Of a stretch of DNA of 64,000 nucleotides, positions 32,686-42,386 are shown one piece after another. Within the stretch, counting starts at the first letter, position 1. The number at the start of each line of letters is the position of its first letter. The notes below the pieces were generated by a model. That model was not told the origin of the DNA, made no database searches, and saw only the letters and a program-made list of their open reading frames with translations. The translations under genes and the position numbers were made by a program. The stretch is from Chlorops oryzae (lineage: Eukaryota > Arthropoda > Insecta > Diptera > Chloropidae), in assembly GCA_020466095.1 (NCBI GenBank), contig CM035808.1:51782125-51846124 (forward strand). Reading direction: 5' to 3'.

Positions 32686-35472
32686 AGGGTGTCCCAAGAT
32701 ATAAGGGAGGGTTTTATTTTCCCAAAAATCGAAATGCATACCCTCCAATTTTTTTCTAAATGGTCCTATTAGCTTAAATATTAAATATTATTGGGATTGG
32801 AATACGATAACCCGTGCCGAATTGCCTTCGAAGTTTGGTATGAAGTCTCTTCAAATTGAGTCCCCCAAAAGTATGCATCGAAATTTTTTGATATTAAAAA
32901 TCGTGGGTTTTCTTGAAAATATTGCAACATTACCACGATGTCAGAAATATATAGTGAAATAATGTTTATCATCATCATAGCTCGAACAAAAGTTTTCTGG
33001 AAAATACTCAAAACTAGTAGGAAATTTTAGCCTTAAATATTGACATGCATACCTTAAGGGTACAATTCATATCAAAATTCAACGCTTAAGATTTGTTAAC
33101 CCTCTAACCGGAATGTGGTCCTCAAGGACCACATTCAAAATAGCTGAATTTCACCAAAGATCGATTTCAATTGAATTCATACGTGTAACCACGGCTTTAA
33201 AAGTCTTTTCTTCCAACTGACTGCTCTATAAAGTAAAATAATAGTGTGCGAGATTTTCGCTTTTGAGCTCCTTAATGTTAAATAAGTTTAAAAATCTGTT
33301 TGGACTTGTGTTTAAATCAATTTAAATTTGGCCTGTTACAGGGTTAATATTCAAATATCTCACTCATTTTTAATTTGACCTGGTAACATTATGGTTTAAA
33401 ATGTTACCAATTTAATGGGCTTGCGATTATAAAATCTTTATAGTTTTATACGCAAGTGTTTGGTCTGGTAAAATATATTTAAAATCAGAAAAATTTTCTA
33501 AATGTTTAAGATTTTTTAATTTCCATAAGTTTGGTGGAGCTCTTTTTACTAGAGTATCTAACCTCAAAATTTTTTTGTCATGATAACAATCGCAAACTTA
33601 ATGGTGTCAAGGTAGGACCACGCCCAGCCGAATGTCATTGGAACTTTTATATGCTAGCTAAGAAAGCTATAGCGCTCCAAAGTACGACGGTTTCATACTT
33701 CTATTGATAACATTAAGCAAATATAAAAGTTAAATCAAAATCGCACACGCTCAAAACCACCCGTCCCACCACACTATACACCCAACAAATTTTTCCATAT
33801 AAAACTTGTTTTTAATTTAGAATGCCTTAAAATGTCATACAGACCTCAAAAATCTTGCCCTTATGCAAAACGGTTTTAAAAAGTAATAATTTTTACCAAA
33901 AAACCTATTAAAATATTAAACAGTAATAGTTTTTGGGTATATAATAAGTGTTCTTTTTAGTAAAGAAACTCCAGTTATAGGTTGTAAATAAGGTCAGTGC
34001 ACCACATAAGGCCCACCTTACACCTTTTCCATTGCTGCGTACAAAGTATTGATGATACAGGCCCGATTGTTTTTGTGTTGTTTTATTTGATAAATTTTCT
34101 ATAAAATAACAAAAAATTCTACCAAAAAACCTTATCGGAAAAGCTCTTAAAATACGATTTAAAAAACGACTTTTTGGGCCTTACGAGGAACATGTGTACC
34201 TTAAAAGGCTCATTTATTCCTTGTTTGAGATTATGAACCCAAACCTGCATTTATTATTTTTGTTAGCTTAATAGGTTAAGCTATATTGTAAAAGCTAGTG
34301 AAAAAAATTTAAATAACAGAAACAATTCGTTTATTTGAAAAAAAAAAACCAATTAAATGTAACTCAGCTTTTTTATATTACGAATAAAAAATAAAACACT
34401 ATTTAAGGATAAAAAACGTATAGTTGCAGTTCGTCCTACTATTTTGACATCAGAGCAACTCAAAAAATGGTTTCTAAATGTCCGTCAGGGCATTTTTTTT
34501 TTTTTGTATGGGCCTTCAGAGGCTTTCCAAGAAAAAAAATTTGCAATAGAATTTTTTCCATAAACATACCTCTGTATCTTCACAATAGAACAAAATTTTT
34601 TATTTTAAGAAAGCAACCCCCACAATTTCACTATAAATAATTATTTGTTAAGTGCGGACCACTATAAAAATGCCATTTTTACGTCTCTGTTATATTCAAT
34701 TGACTGTGGGCACCGCAAATATTGTGCGATTGTCTTAATTTTTTATTTCTGCGAAATAACTTGAGGACATGTTTCACCATGTGCAAGTACAAGAACATTT
34801 GATAGTTAAAATGAAAGTGGACCTTAAGAGGAAACGGGCTTTACGTGATGCACTTCTCTTACAAAGAGTTCTACGAGACTTATGAAAGTTAAAAAATCGG
34901 AAAAATCAACGATTTCCAAATTTTTTTCTGATTTACAATATATTTTACTTTACCATACATTGCGTATAAAATATTTAAACTTTTAAAACCACTATCCAGT
35001 TTCATTGGTAACATATTAAGCCCTTATATGTCCAGATCAAGTAAAAAATGTGCGAGATATTCGAGAATTAACAAATTTGAGGCGTTGAATTTTGATATGA
35101 ATTGTACCCTCAAGGTATGCATGTCAATATTTAGGGCTAAAATCTCCTATTAGTTTTGAGTATTTTCCAGAAAACTTTTGTTCGAGCTATGATGATGATA
35201 AACATTATTTCACTATATATTTCTGACATCGTGGTAATGTTGCAATATTTTCAAGAAAACCCACGATTTTTAATATCAAAAAATTTCGATGCATACTTTT
35301 GGGGGACTCAATTTGAAGAGACTTCATACCAAACTTCGAACGAAATTCGGCACGGGTTATCGTATTCCAATCTCAATAATATTTAATATTTAAGCTAATA
35401 GGACCATTTAGAAAAAAATTGGAGGGTATGCGTTTCCGAAAAATTAATTTCACATTTTTGGGACACCCTAAT
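32686..35472. mobile_element. 2.8-kb element with about 400-bp terminal inverted repeats
   Basis: The left arm 32686-33090 and right arm about 35070-35472 are inverted copies, both starting ttagggtgtcccaa / ttagggtgtcccaaaa from their outer ends and containing gcatgtcaatattta-type sequence at the inner border. It sits inside a (ta)n run, so a TA target duplication is consistent. A ttaggg-type start and a TA target recall Tc1/mariner-like MITEs. The 2-kb interior has no recognisable transposase and only short frames. A perfect small palindrome, gtggtcctcaaggaccac, lies at 33115-33132. Confidence 0.75.
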
Positions 35473-36442
35473 ATATATATATATTTTTTTTGTTTGCTGG
35501 TGCAAGTGATTCGGCATTGATCTTGAAGACACAGACGACCAATGTTGGAAATTTTGTTTCTGGATGCTTATATTGTTTCGGGAGGCAATTTTGGCTCCCT
35601 ACTCTCCCCTTCCTAGTATTGATTTTTGTCGGTAGTGTTAATTTTTTGGTCATTTTGATCCAGGGCAGATTTGATGTTATCGTGTGGTAGACCTATTGCT
35701 GATGATGTGTTGGAGTGGTGGCCACGTAATATTTATCTTAAATTAATTATTCCTGCTTACTTCTAAAATGATATTTCGATTCTTTAAATGTACTTTTTTT
35801 CTCTAAAGGTTGTCTGCCTTTTTTCCTTGTTTTCATTTGTTTTAATATTTTGGTTAAATTTTCCCGTTCAATTTTTAATAATTTGTCTATTTGTAGTTCG
35901 TTTTCCTCCCATTCTATTAATAAATTCGCCAGAAAAGCTCGAGTTATTTTTAATGTATTTGTTTCAAATTTCTCTGAATTCCTTTGTAGTAAAAAAAAAA
36001 ATGCATGAACAAATCGAATCACAAACATACCGCAATCTATTCAATTTTGTTGCTGTGGGCATTTAGGGTATACCCATTTTAATTCTTCGTCNNNNNNNNN
36101 NNNNNNNNNNNNNNNNNNNNNNNNNNNNNNNNNNNNNNNNNNNNNNNNNNNNNNNNNNNNNNNNNNNNNNNNNNNNNNNNNNNNNNNNNNNATTTTGTTA
36201 CTTGTTTCGGGGTCGTCCTCTTCGCCGTTGTCAGTTGTCTCAAGTTTGAGGTAACTTCTGTTTCGAAGTTTTCGGACTGCACAATATTTCTGATGTCGTG
36301 CTGAACACGAGTGCAGCGCGGAAGGTTTCCGTTGATCTATATGCAAATATGCCCATAGTATATTTTTACCATAGCTTATTTCACGGAAATCTAGGAAATT
36401 TATATTGACCTGAAAAACACTTAACTTTATTGCAAAGTCCAA
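35473..36442 (-). pseudogene. Possible Gag-like region of the minus-strand LTR element, across a gap
   Basis: Minus-strand frames of moderate length: MDFAIKLSVFQVNINFLDFR... through a gap to DEELKWVYPKCPQQQN (36442-36041), then KITRAFLANLLIEWEENELQ and IDKLLKIERENLTKILKQMK (36028-35747), then a broken SNTSSAIGLPHDNIKSALDQ-type frame. A basic, coiled-coil-like, low-complexity composition suggests Gag, but no zinc knuckle or family signature is seen. Placement relative to the LTR-like sequence at 30990-31676 supports a retroelement interior. I do not recognise the family. Confidence 0.3.
36092..36191. other. Assembly gap (100 N)
   Basis: Exactly 100 N, a placeholder gap inside the minus-strand frame described for 35473-36442. 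Confidence 0.95.
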
Positions 36443-36662
36443 ACGCCAACTCTTTCAACGGGGGGCTTTTTTGATATATAATTTTTTTCCCTATATTTCC
36501 GATGGACCAGCCGCTATAAGCTATCACTTTTAATTCAAGTATATTCATTATTATCACACTGACTTAACATTGGTTAGCACCCAAAACACCCCTTTGAATT
36601 ATCCCTCGAACAAATTGAACACTTTGATGATTTATGGCCAGTGGTAGGTAGAAAAAAAGTCT

Positions 36663-36746
36663 TGCCCACGTTGGGAATCGAACCCATAACCTCCAGATTG
36701 AGAGGCGAATATCCTACAACTATACTTCTGTCAGCTACACAAACGC
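36663..36746 (-). mobile_element. tRNA-derived SINE head, minus strand
   Basis: On the minus strand tgtgtagctgacagaagta (A-box region) is followed about 45 bp later by gggttcgattccc (exact B box, plus positions about 36673-36685), the spacing of a tRNA gene. A degraded acceptor stem and no clear cloverleaf make a SINE head more likely than a functional tRNA. Confidence 0.6.
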
Positions 36747-37136
36747 TCACCCTTAGATTTATATATAAACAAATTTAGAAAGAACACAAAGCGGCTATTC
36801 GAATAGTTTGAAGCAACTATTCGAATAACCGCTGGCTTTCAAATATTTGAATATTCGACGGCTATCTACCATCCAATATACCACCCTTATATAAAAAAAA
36901 CCCTTAAAATATCATCAAACTTCTCCTCAGAAATATATCGATATTTCCAACATAACTATTTTTAAATAAAATATGAAAATTTTTTACAACTGTTTGGTCC
37001 CTATATATCTATGAGTTAAAGTTTGGTGCTCCAAAGTGACATCAAAATGTAATCTAAAATATGCCAAGTAATTTTTCCTAAATTACTGTTATGCTAAAGT
37101 GATGCATTAGGTAACTATAACCGCTTGAAAATTAAA
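36747..37136. other. Noncoding with a small inverted repeat
   Basis: Inverted repeat agcggctattcgaatag / ctattcgaataaccgct at 36789-36832. Otherwise AT-rich without genes. Confidence 0.45.
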
Positions 37137-37981
37137 ACAAGTAAGAAAGCTAAAGTCGGTCAAGCCCGACTTTGAAATACCCAGCGTCCCGACATTATGA
37201 GCGCACAATGTTTTGCTTCTCTATTTGTGGGCGTGGCAGTGGGTGGGCCACATAAAGTATTTTCCTACACCTTTCATTCGCCTTGGTCAACCTTTGTTCC
37301 GAATTTGAAGCTTCTACGCCTTTTACTTCGAAAATTACGAAAAAATCTCCATTTGTGGGCGTGGCAGTGGGCGGGTTACAAACATTTTTGTCCTTCACCT
37401 TTCAATCGCCTAGGTCAATCTATGTTGCGAATTTGAAGCTGCTACGCCTTTTACTTCGGAAGTTACGAAAAATCTCCATTTGTGAGCGTAGCAGTGGGCG
37501 GGCCACATAAATTTTTTTTCTACACTATTCATTGACCTTGGTCAACCTATGTTGCGAATTTGAAGCTTCTACGCCTTTTACTTCACAAATTACGATGGAC
37601 CCTAATTTTTGGGCGTATTTGTGGGCGTGGCTCGAGGGGTACGGGGTCAATTTTTTCCAGGACATGTCTCTTCTCGTAGTTTAACAGTACACCAAATATC
37701 AATGAAATGTGTTTAGTGGTTCGCAAGTTACAAGCATTTTACTGAAAACACAATAATGACACAAATGAATATTTTTGGGCGTGGCAGTGGGCGGATGTCT
37801 CCCATCTTTACTTAGGATCATACTCGGACCCCGATATACCTGTATGTTAAATTAAGACTTGATTGGTAGAGCCGTTTCGGAGGAGATCCGGACATGGACG
37901 GATGGACGGACGGACAGACGGACAGACAGACATGTCTTAATCGATTAAGTTTTTGATCCTGATCAAGAATATATATATATA
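37137..37981 (+). mobile_element. HINE / mini-me element, family B, left part (split by Gypsy)
   Basis: A complete 5' end (aacaagtaagaaagctaaag, then the hairpin), three array units, the distal tggctcgaggggtacggg block, a short (gacggaca)n microsatellite at about 37896-37930 and the core gatcctgatcaag. It runs into the (ta)n tract at 37968-37981, where a Gypsy element is inserted. The rest of this HINE, with the 3' hairpin, is at 46712-46810. Confidence 0.8.
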
Positions 37982-38312
37982 TGTTAGAGCAAAATTAGAA
38001 AAAGTATTCACTCTGTGTGAAATTGACAACCTTGGCTTTGAGTTATGTTTAGGCTGTTCACTGTTCTTGAAATGAACAAGCTTGGCATAGAGTTCTGTGA
38101 ATTTGAAGGAAAAAAAGTTTTCTTGTTGAAGAGAAAACTTTTCAACAGACAGATCTGTGAGAGCTGAGCACGATAGCCCACAGAATTGTCCGATGCAAAG
38201 AAGGACTAGTTTTAAAAAAAAAAAAAGAAAAGAAAAAGGATTGTCAATTCCTTTTATTTCCAAAAAATCCAAGGAAGGATCGTGAACTCTCTTTCCTTCG
38301 ATTTTTCTAGCA
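37982..38312 (+). repeat. Gypsy element 5' LTR (331 bp)
   Basis: tgttagagcaaaatt ... ttttctagca, nearly identical to the 3' LTR at 46022-46353. Differences seen are the length of an A run and one or two bases in a T-rich stretch. The near-identity implies a recent insertion. TG...CA ends are flanked by (ta)n on both sides, so the target duplication cannot be sized. Confidence 0.9.
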
Positions 38313-38332
38313 TCAGAAGTGGGATACGAACC
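38313..38332 (+). promoter_or_regulatory. Gypsy primer binding site (tRNA-Leu, offset)
   Basis: Immediately after the 5' LTR, tcagaagtgggatacgaacc is complementary, with one mismatch, to the 3' acceptor and T-arm of fly tRNA-Leu, starting a few bases inside the CCA end. Offset tRNA-Leu priming is known for some insect Gypsy lineages; the match here is my reading of the sequence. Confidence 0.6.
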
Positions 38333-38345
38333 AAACTTCCACAAA

Positions 38346-39227
38346 ATGGACGAACAGGATGCCGAAAAACGTCGTAATGGAGATGAGAGACAGGAAGATG
38401 CTCCCAATGTTTCGAGTATTAACGAATTGACGATGAGTGTCGACGTCTTAAAGGAATTATTAAAGGGTTCTCAAGAAGTTCGACCGGTGCAACGGAGTGT
38501 TGGGTTTCCTTGTTTCGATCCAGACCATTCGCGCATCGACATAAAAAAATGGTGTGCGGATGTAGATCTCAGGGTACTACGCGACGGCCTTGAAGATTTT
38601 GATGTCGTCCCTCGCGTGCAAGCAGCTTTGATGGGCAGATCAAAGAAATGGTACGCTAAATACGGCTACCAACATTATACTTGGTCGAGTCTAAAAGAGT
38701 CGTTGATGCACACGTTCTCCAATGGCGTGGATGTAGTTGTGGAGCTGAGGAAGGTGGCTAATTCTGAAAGCAAAGATTTTAGTACCTATACTGATTTTGC
38801 CATGGAAAAGGTGTCCCAGATTAATAGACTTCTATTCGAAATACCCGAGGACATTGTGGTAAAGATTATTATCGGTTGTGTTTCCAAAATGGGTTTGCGC
38901 AATTCGCTCACGTTCGCGATGCCAACTTCCGTTCAAAATTTGGTTGATCACTTGTCCTCTATACGCGAGCGGCCGCAAGAGAGGAATGTTTCTCAAAGTG
39001 TGGTTGAACGGGAACGTGGGCAACAAAAACCATATTATGTGCGAGAAAGCGTTAAGATTCCTAGTGAAGTTCCTTTTAAGCGGTCACGGAGGGAGGAAGA
39101 TAAAAAGTGTTTTCAGTGTGGAAATAAGGGGCATATTCGTCAAAACAGTCCCGGGAAGAACTCGCTAGAAGTCAAACCCTTCAACAGCAAAATAAAAAAA
39201 TATGGAGATGCTGACAGAATCGTTTAA
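38346..39227 (+). CDS. Gypsy Gag (capsid-nucleocapsid)
   Basis: 293-residue Gag from ATG 38346 (context acaaaATGG) to taa 39225-39227. It packages the RNA genome into virus-like particles. The retrotransposon capsid-like segment holds DIKKWCADVDLRVLRDGLED, ALMGRSKKWYAKYGYQHYTW and MHTFSNGVDVV. A basic region leads to one zinc knuckle, CFQCGNKGHIRQNS, at about residue 254, whose final Cys is replaced by Ser. The pol frame continues in the same frame directly after the taa with a second, intact knuckle (CSFCGKGGHEEATC). An upstream GTG in frame at 38319 is unlikely to be used. Confidence 0.85.
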   Translation: MDEQDAEKRRNGDERQEDAPNVSSINELTMSVDVLKELLKGSQEVRPVQRSVGFPCFDPDHSRIDIKKWCADVDLRVLRDGLEDFDVVPRVQAALMGRSKKWYAKYGYQHYTWSSLKESLMHTFSNGVDVVVELRKVANSESKDFSTYTDFAMEKVSQINRLLFEIPEDIVVKIIIGCVSKMGLRNSLTFAMPTSVQNLVDHLSSIRERPQERNVSQSVVERERGQQKPYYVRESVKIPSEVPFKRSRREEDKKCFQCGNKGHIRQNSPGKNSLEVKPFNSKIKKYGDADRIV

Positions 39228-39463
39228 CAGTGTTCATTTTGTGGCAAGGGTGGACATGAAGAAGCTACGTGTTGGGCGAAAGAACGAGCAAGCCGCAAAT
39301 CCGTCAATCTTTGTAAAAGTGTTGTAGTATGTCAAGACTATACCCCGATAGTGCTCTGTGGAAGTGTGTATCAATGTCTCCTAGATAGCGGTTCCGATTG
39401 CTCTCTGATTCGTTCGGATGTAGCCGACAAGTTACCTTTAAAAAAAATTCCTTATTTTCTTAA
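39228..39463 (+). pseudogene. Gypsy Pol, N-terminal part: second zinc knuckle and protease
   Basis: In the gag frame after the taa: CSFCGKGGHEEATC knuckle, then a linker and the aspartic protease motif CLLDSGSDCSLIRSDV (catalytic Asp in DSG). The frame is cut at TTAA 39460-39463 by the piggyBac element and resumes in register at 42387 onward, as the insert plus duplicated TTAA accounts for the offset. As it stands the Pol protein cannot be made from this locus. Confidence 0.85.
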
Positions 39464-42382
39464 CCCATTAAGGCCCGACCATATAACCACGGTCGGTAGG
39501 AAAAAGCGGGTATAATATATTAACTCCCTATGGCCTTATTAAGAAAAAAAATTGCTACTCGAAATTTCCAGGGGCGTCTATGACCCAGGGGAGGGTGATG
39601 CGAAAACGCATCACTGGGCCTTAAACTTATGCAAAGTGCTAGGTAAAACCATTACGCGAAAGTGTACTACAATTTTGTAAAAACTTAACTTATTTATAAA
39701 AAAGTAATAAAGCTCAAATGAAAATGGAGTTATAGGATAACAAAATATAACATAAATTTTATTTCAAAAAACTTAAACGGAAAACAGGACTGTTATGATT
39801 GATGATACAATGAAAAACCTTTTAATTTTTGTGAAATTCCTCGAAACACTGCGGATGGAGGGCTCGTTTGCATTTAGAGCATTGATATATCGATTGACCT
39901 TTGCAGTGCTCTAATGCGCAGCGTCGTCTTGTTTCTCCTTTAATTATAGTATGGTCCAAAGGGTCATTTCGAATGCTGATTGGAACATGACGTGGAATTT
40001 GTATTTTTTTATTTTTTTTTTGATTGAATCAAGTATTCAGTTACGAAAATGCGAAAGTCAATTTGTGGCATTTGTTTTTCTTTCCCAATTTTTCTACACA
40101 TGCAGTGCATTTTCCAAGCATTTACCATTGCAGCATCGAGTAAGTTTGTGATTAGTGGCCAATACCACTTCTTTCCCCGCATGCCAATGCGGTAATTATT
40201 CATAGCATTATCAAATAAATCGACACCGCCCATAGTTTGATTATAGCATTGGATCATATGTGGTATGTCAACTTGAATGTTTTTCCGTAGGGTTTTGTTG
40301 TATCGCTTTACCTTGCCAATTGGAGTGTGAGAAAGATAATTTGAGAGCATAGAAACGATTGAATTATCATTCCAACGAATGGCAAACACATTATTATTCC
40401 GATCGTAGCAAGCATCGAAGGAGCCTTTTGGTTTCTTGCTTATAACATTCTTTGGCTGAAGAGTGATTGTTGAAGCAAGAGCAATGACAGAGTTCTTCTG
40501 TTGAGGTTTTCAGTTTTTTGCTTTTTTCAATGGCACATTTGATGCTTTCTTTCCGTCTGCTCCTAGACCCATACGGTTGTCACGAACTGTGCCGGTCACA
40601 AAAAAACCCAATTTATCGAGACGAGCAATCAACCGATGTGATGTAAAGAAATTATCAAAAGTGATTGTATGATTCCCTGGATGATCTACTTTTTTAAGCA
40701 GCTCAAGAACGATTGATTCACCTAGTCCCAAGTCTTTTTGACGTTTTTCTGAAGCACCAGCATATGGTTGAAAGTGGTAAAGATATCCTGTAAAATGGTG
40801 AGACGGCATGATTCTAAAAGAGTTTTTCTTTTCTCCGTCAAGTAAATAACTTACCATCGCTTGAGCATAGGTTCCAATACTTAAAACCAAATCGAATCGG
40901 CTTTCCTTTGATAAACATTTTACAGCTTTGTCTACCAAAATATGCAATCATTTGCTCATCTATGGATAAATGATGAGAAAATATGCTAAACTGCATGAAC
41001 CGAGTATTTATCATGCTGTTTAGTGGCGCGATTTTTGCGAATTTGTCATTTGCATCCAGATTTCGGTTGTCGCAAACATGAAAATACTTTTTGATTCGCT
41101 TGAAGCGCTCACGAGTCATTACGTTCTTTATGCATTCCACACCTATAGTGGGATTGTTGGACCAATAGCTACGTAGTGAAGGCTTCGGAAAGTATCCAGA
41201 GATGAACAAAATTGCAATAAATTTACAAATTTCATCGTAGTCGGTCCGAAAAAGAGGATCATTGCAATCGATTGCTGCATACTTTAGGGTACAATTCATC
41301 AAATGTTCAATAACTTCATCGTCCATATAAAGTATAAACAGTTCATATGGATTATACTGTCCTAAACGCTCAAACAATTTCTGTTGCTCTGCAGCAGACA
41401 CATCAACTGGTCCTTTGTCAAACACAAATTCCGTACGATTTGTCATATTATTCCACCTAGGGTCTTGTGGAGCGAAAGAAGAGCTCTCAATTGTATCCGG
41501 GTTTGCTTGTGACTGATTCGATGTACAAGAGAAAGTCGGACACCATTGAACTTCGATATCGTCTGCTATATCCAATGGTAGAGTAGTCACGCTTCCGGGC
41601 TGCAAGTCTATTGCTTCATCATCCACATTTTCAGTATCACTTGCTTCGCCGGCGGTACTTGGTGGCAAAGCAACTAAATCAATTTTTTCAGCTTTTCGTA
41701 TTCCTTCGGCTTCTTCGTCCTCCGAATCCGAACCATTGAGTATTGCTTGAATTTCCTTCATGTTCATCAATTTTCGAAAAGACATTTTGGTAGATATTTG
41801 ATATAATAACCTTTTTAACACACACTAAATTTATTTTTAAAATAACACGTCTCAACTTAATCGATAAGAACCGCACACTGATCGCCAATTTCAAGAGAAT
41901 TAACGAATAGAAACAAAAAAAAAACACTGTTATAATAGCGACAGCTTGAGCGACGATAGCAACAGAAGCGTTGTTTGAAGGCTTTATTTTACTTCTCTTT
42001 AAGGCCCAGTGATGCGTTTTCGCATCACTATTTTTGAAGACATCTCAACAAAACATAAAACACGTTATTGCATTGAAAATAACGTTATATGATACAATAG
42101 CCATTTTAACGTTGGTATCAAAAGTATATTTGGTATTTAAATTATTTTTGCAAATGGTACAAACATTTTACGAAACCTAAAAAAAAAATGGTTTTTTCAA
42201 AATTTTCGAATGGACTTTCAACCCAGATACATGCGCGCTACAAAAATGTTTTAAGGAGAAAATGTGTGGTATGGAGTCTCAAGTACTTATAAATAAGTGT
42301 AAACATGTCATTTGTGACACAAATTTTTTTTTAGGGCCTCAACAAGATGCGGTGCGTTTTCGCATCGCGGGGCCTTAATGGC
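39464..42382 (-). mobile_element. piggyBac transposon, nearly intact
   Basis: A 2919-bp element flanked by TTAA at 39460-39463 and 42383-42386, the obligatory piggyBac target duplication. The ends share ccattaaggccc as short inverted repeats. Subterminal inverted motifs gatgcgaaaacgcatcac and ggcccagtgatgcg lie at about 39593-39620 and 42000-42027. The transposase is encoded on the minus strand. The target is the protease region of the Gypsy pol gene. Confidence 0.92.
39822..41785 (-). pseudogene. piggyBac transposase, one intron and minor lesions
   Basis: Starts MSFRKLMNMKEIQAILNGSD (ATG at 41785; an upstream in-frame ATG at 41821 is possible). It has an acidic N-terminus, then the DDE/D core: SIDEQMIAYFGR (Asp 1), ITFDNFFTSHRL (Asp 2) and GGVDLFDNAMNNYRI (Asp 3), all kept. 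A 67-bp intron with gtaagt donor and ttttacag acceptor lies at 40788-40854. Beyond it the frame continues GYLYHFQPYAGAS. Lesions: one in-frame tga at 40510-40512 and a frameshift in an A run near 40010. The C-terminal Cys-rich domain (CALEHCKGQSIYQCSKCKRA) ends near 39822. Probably inactive but recent. Confidence 0.85.
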
Positions 42383-42386
42383 TTAA

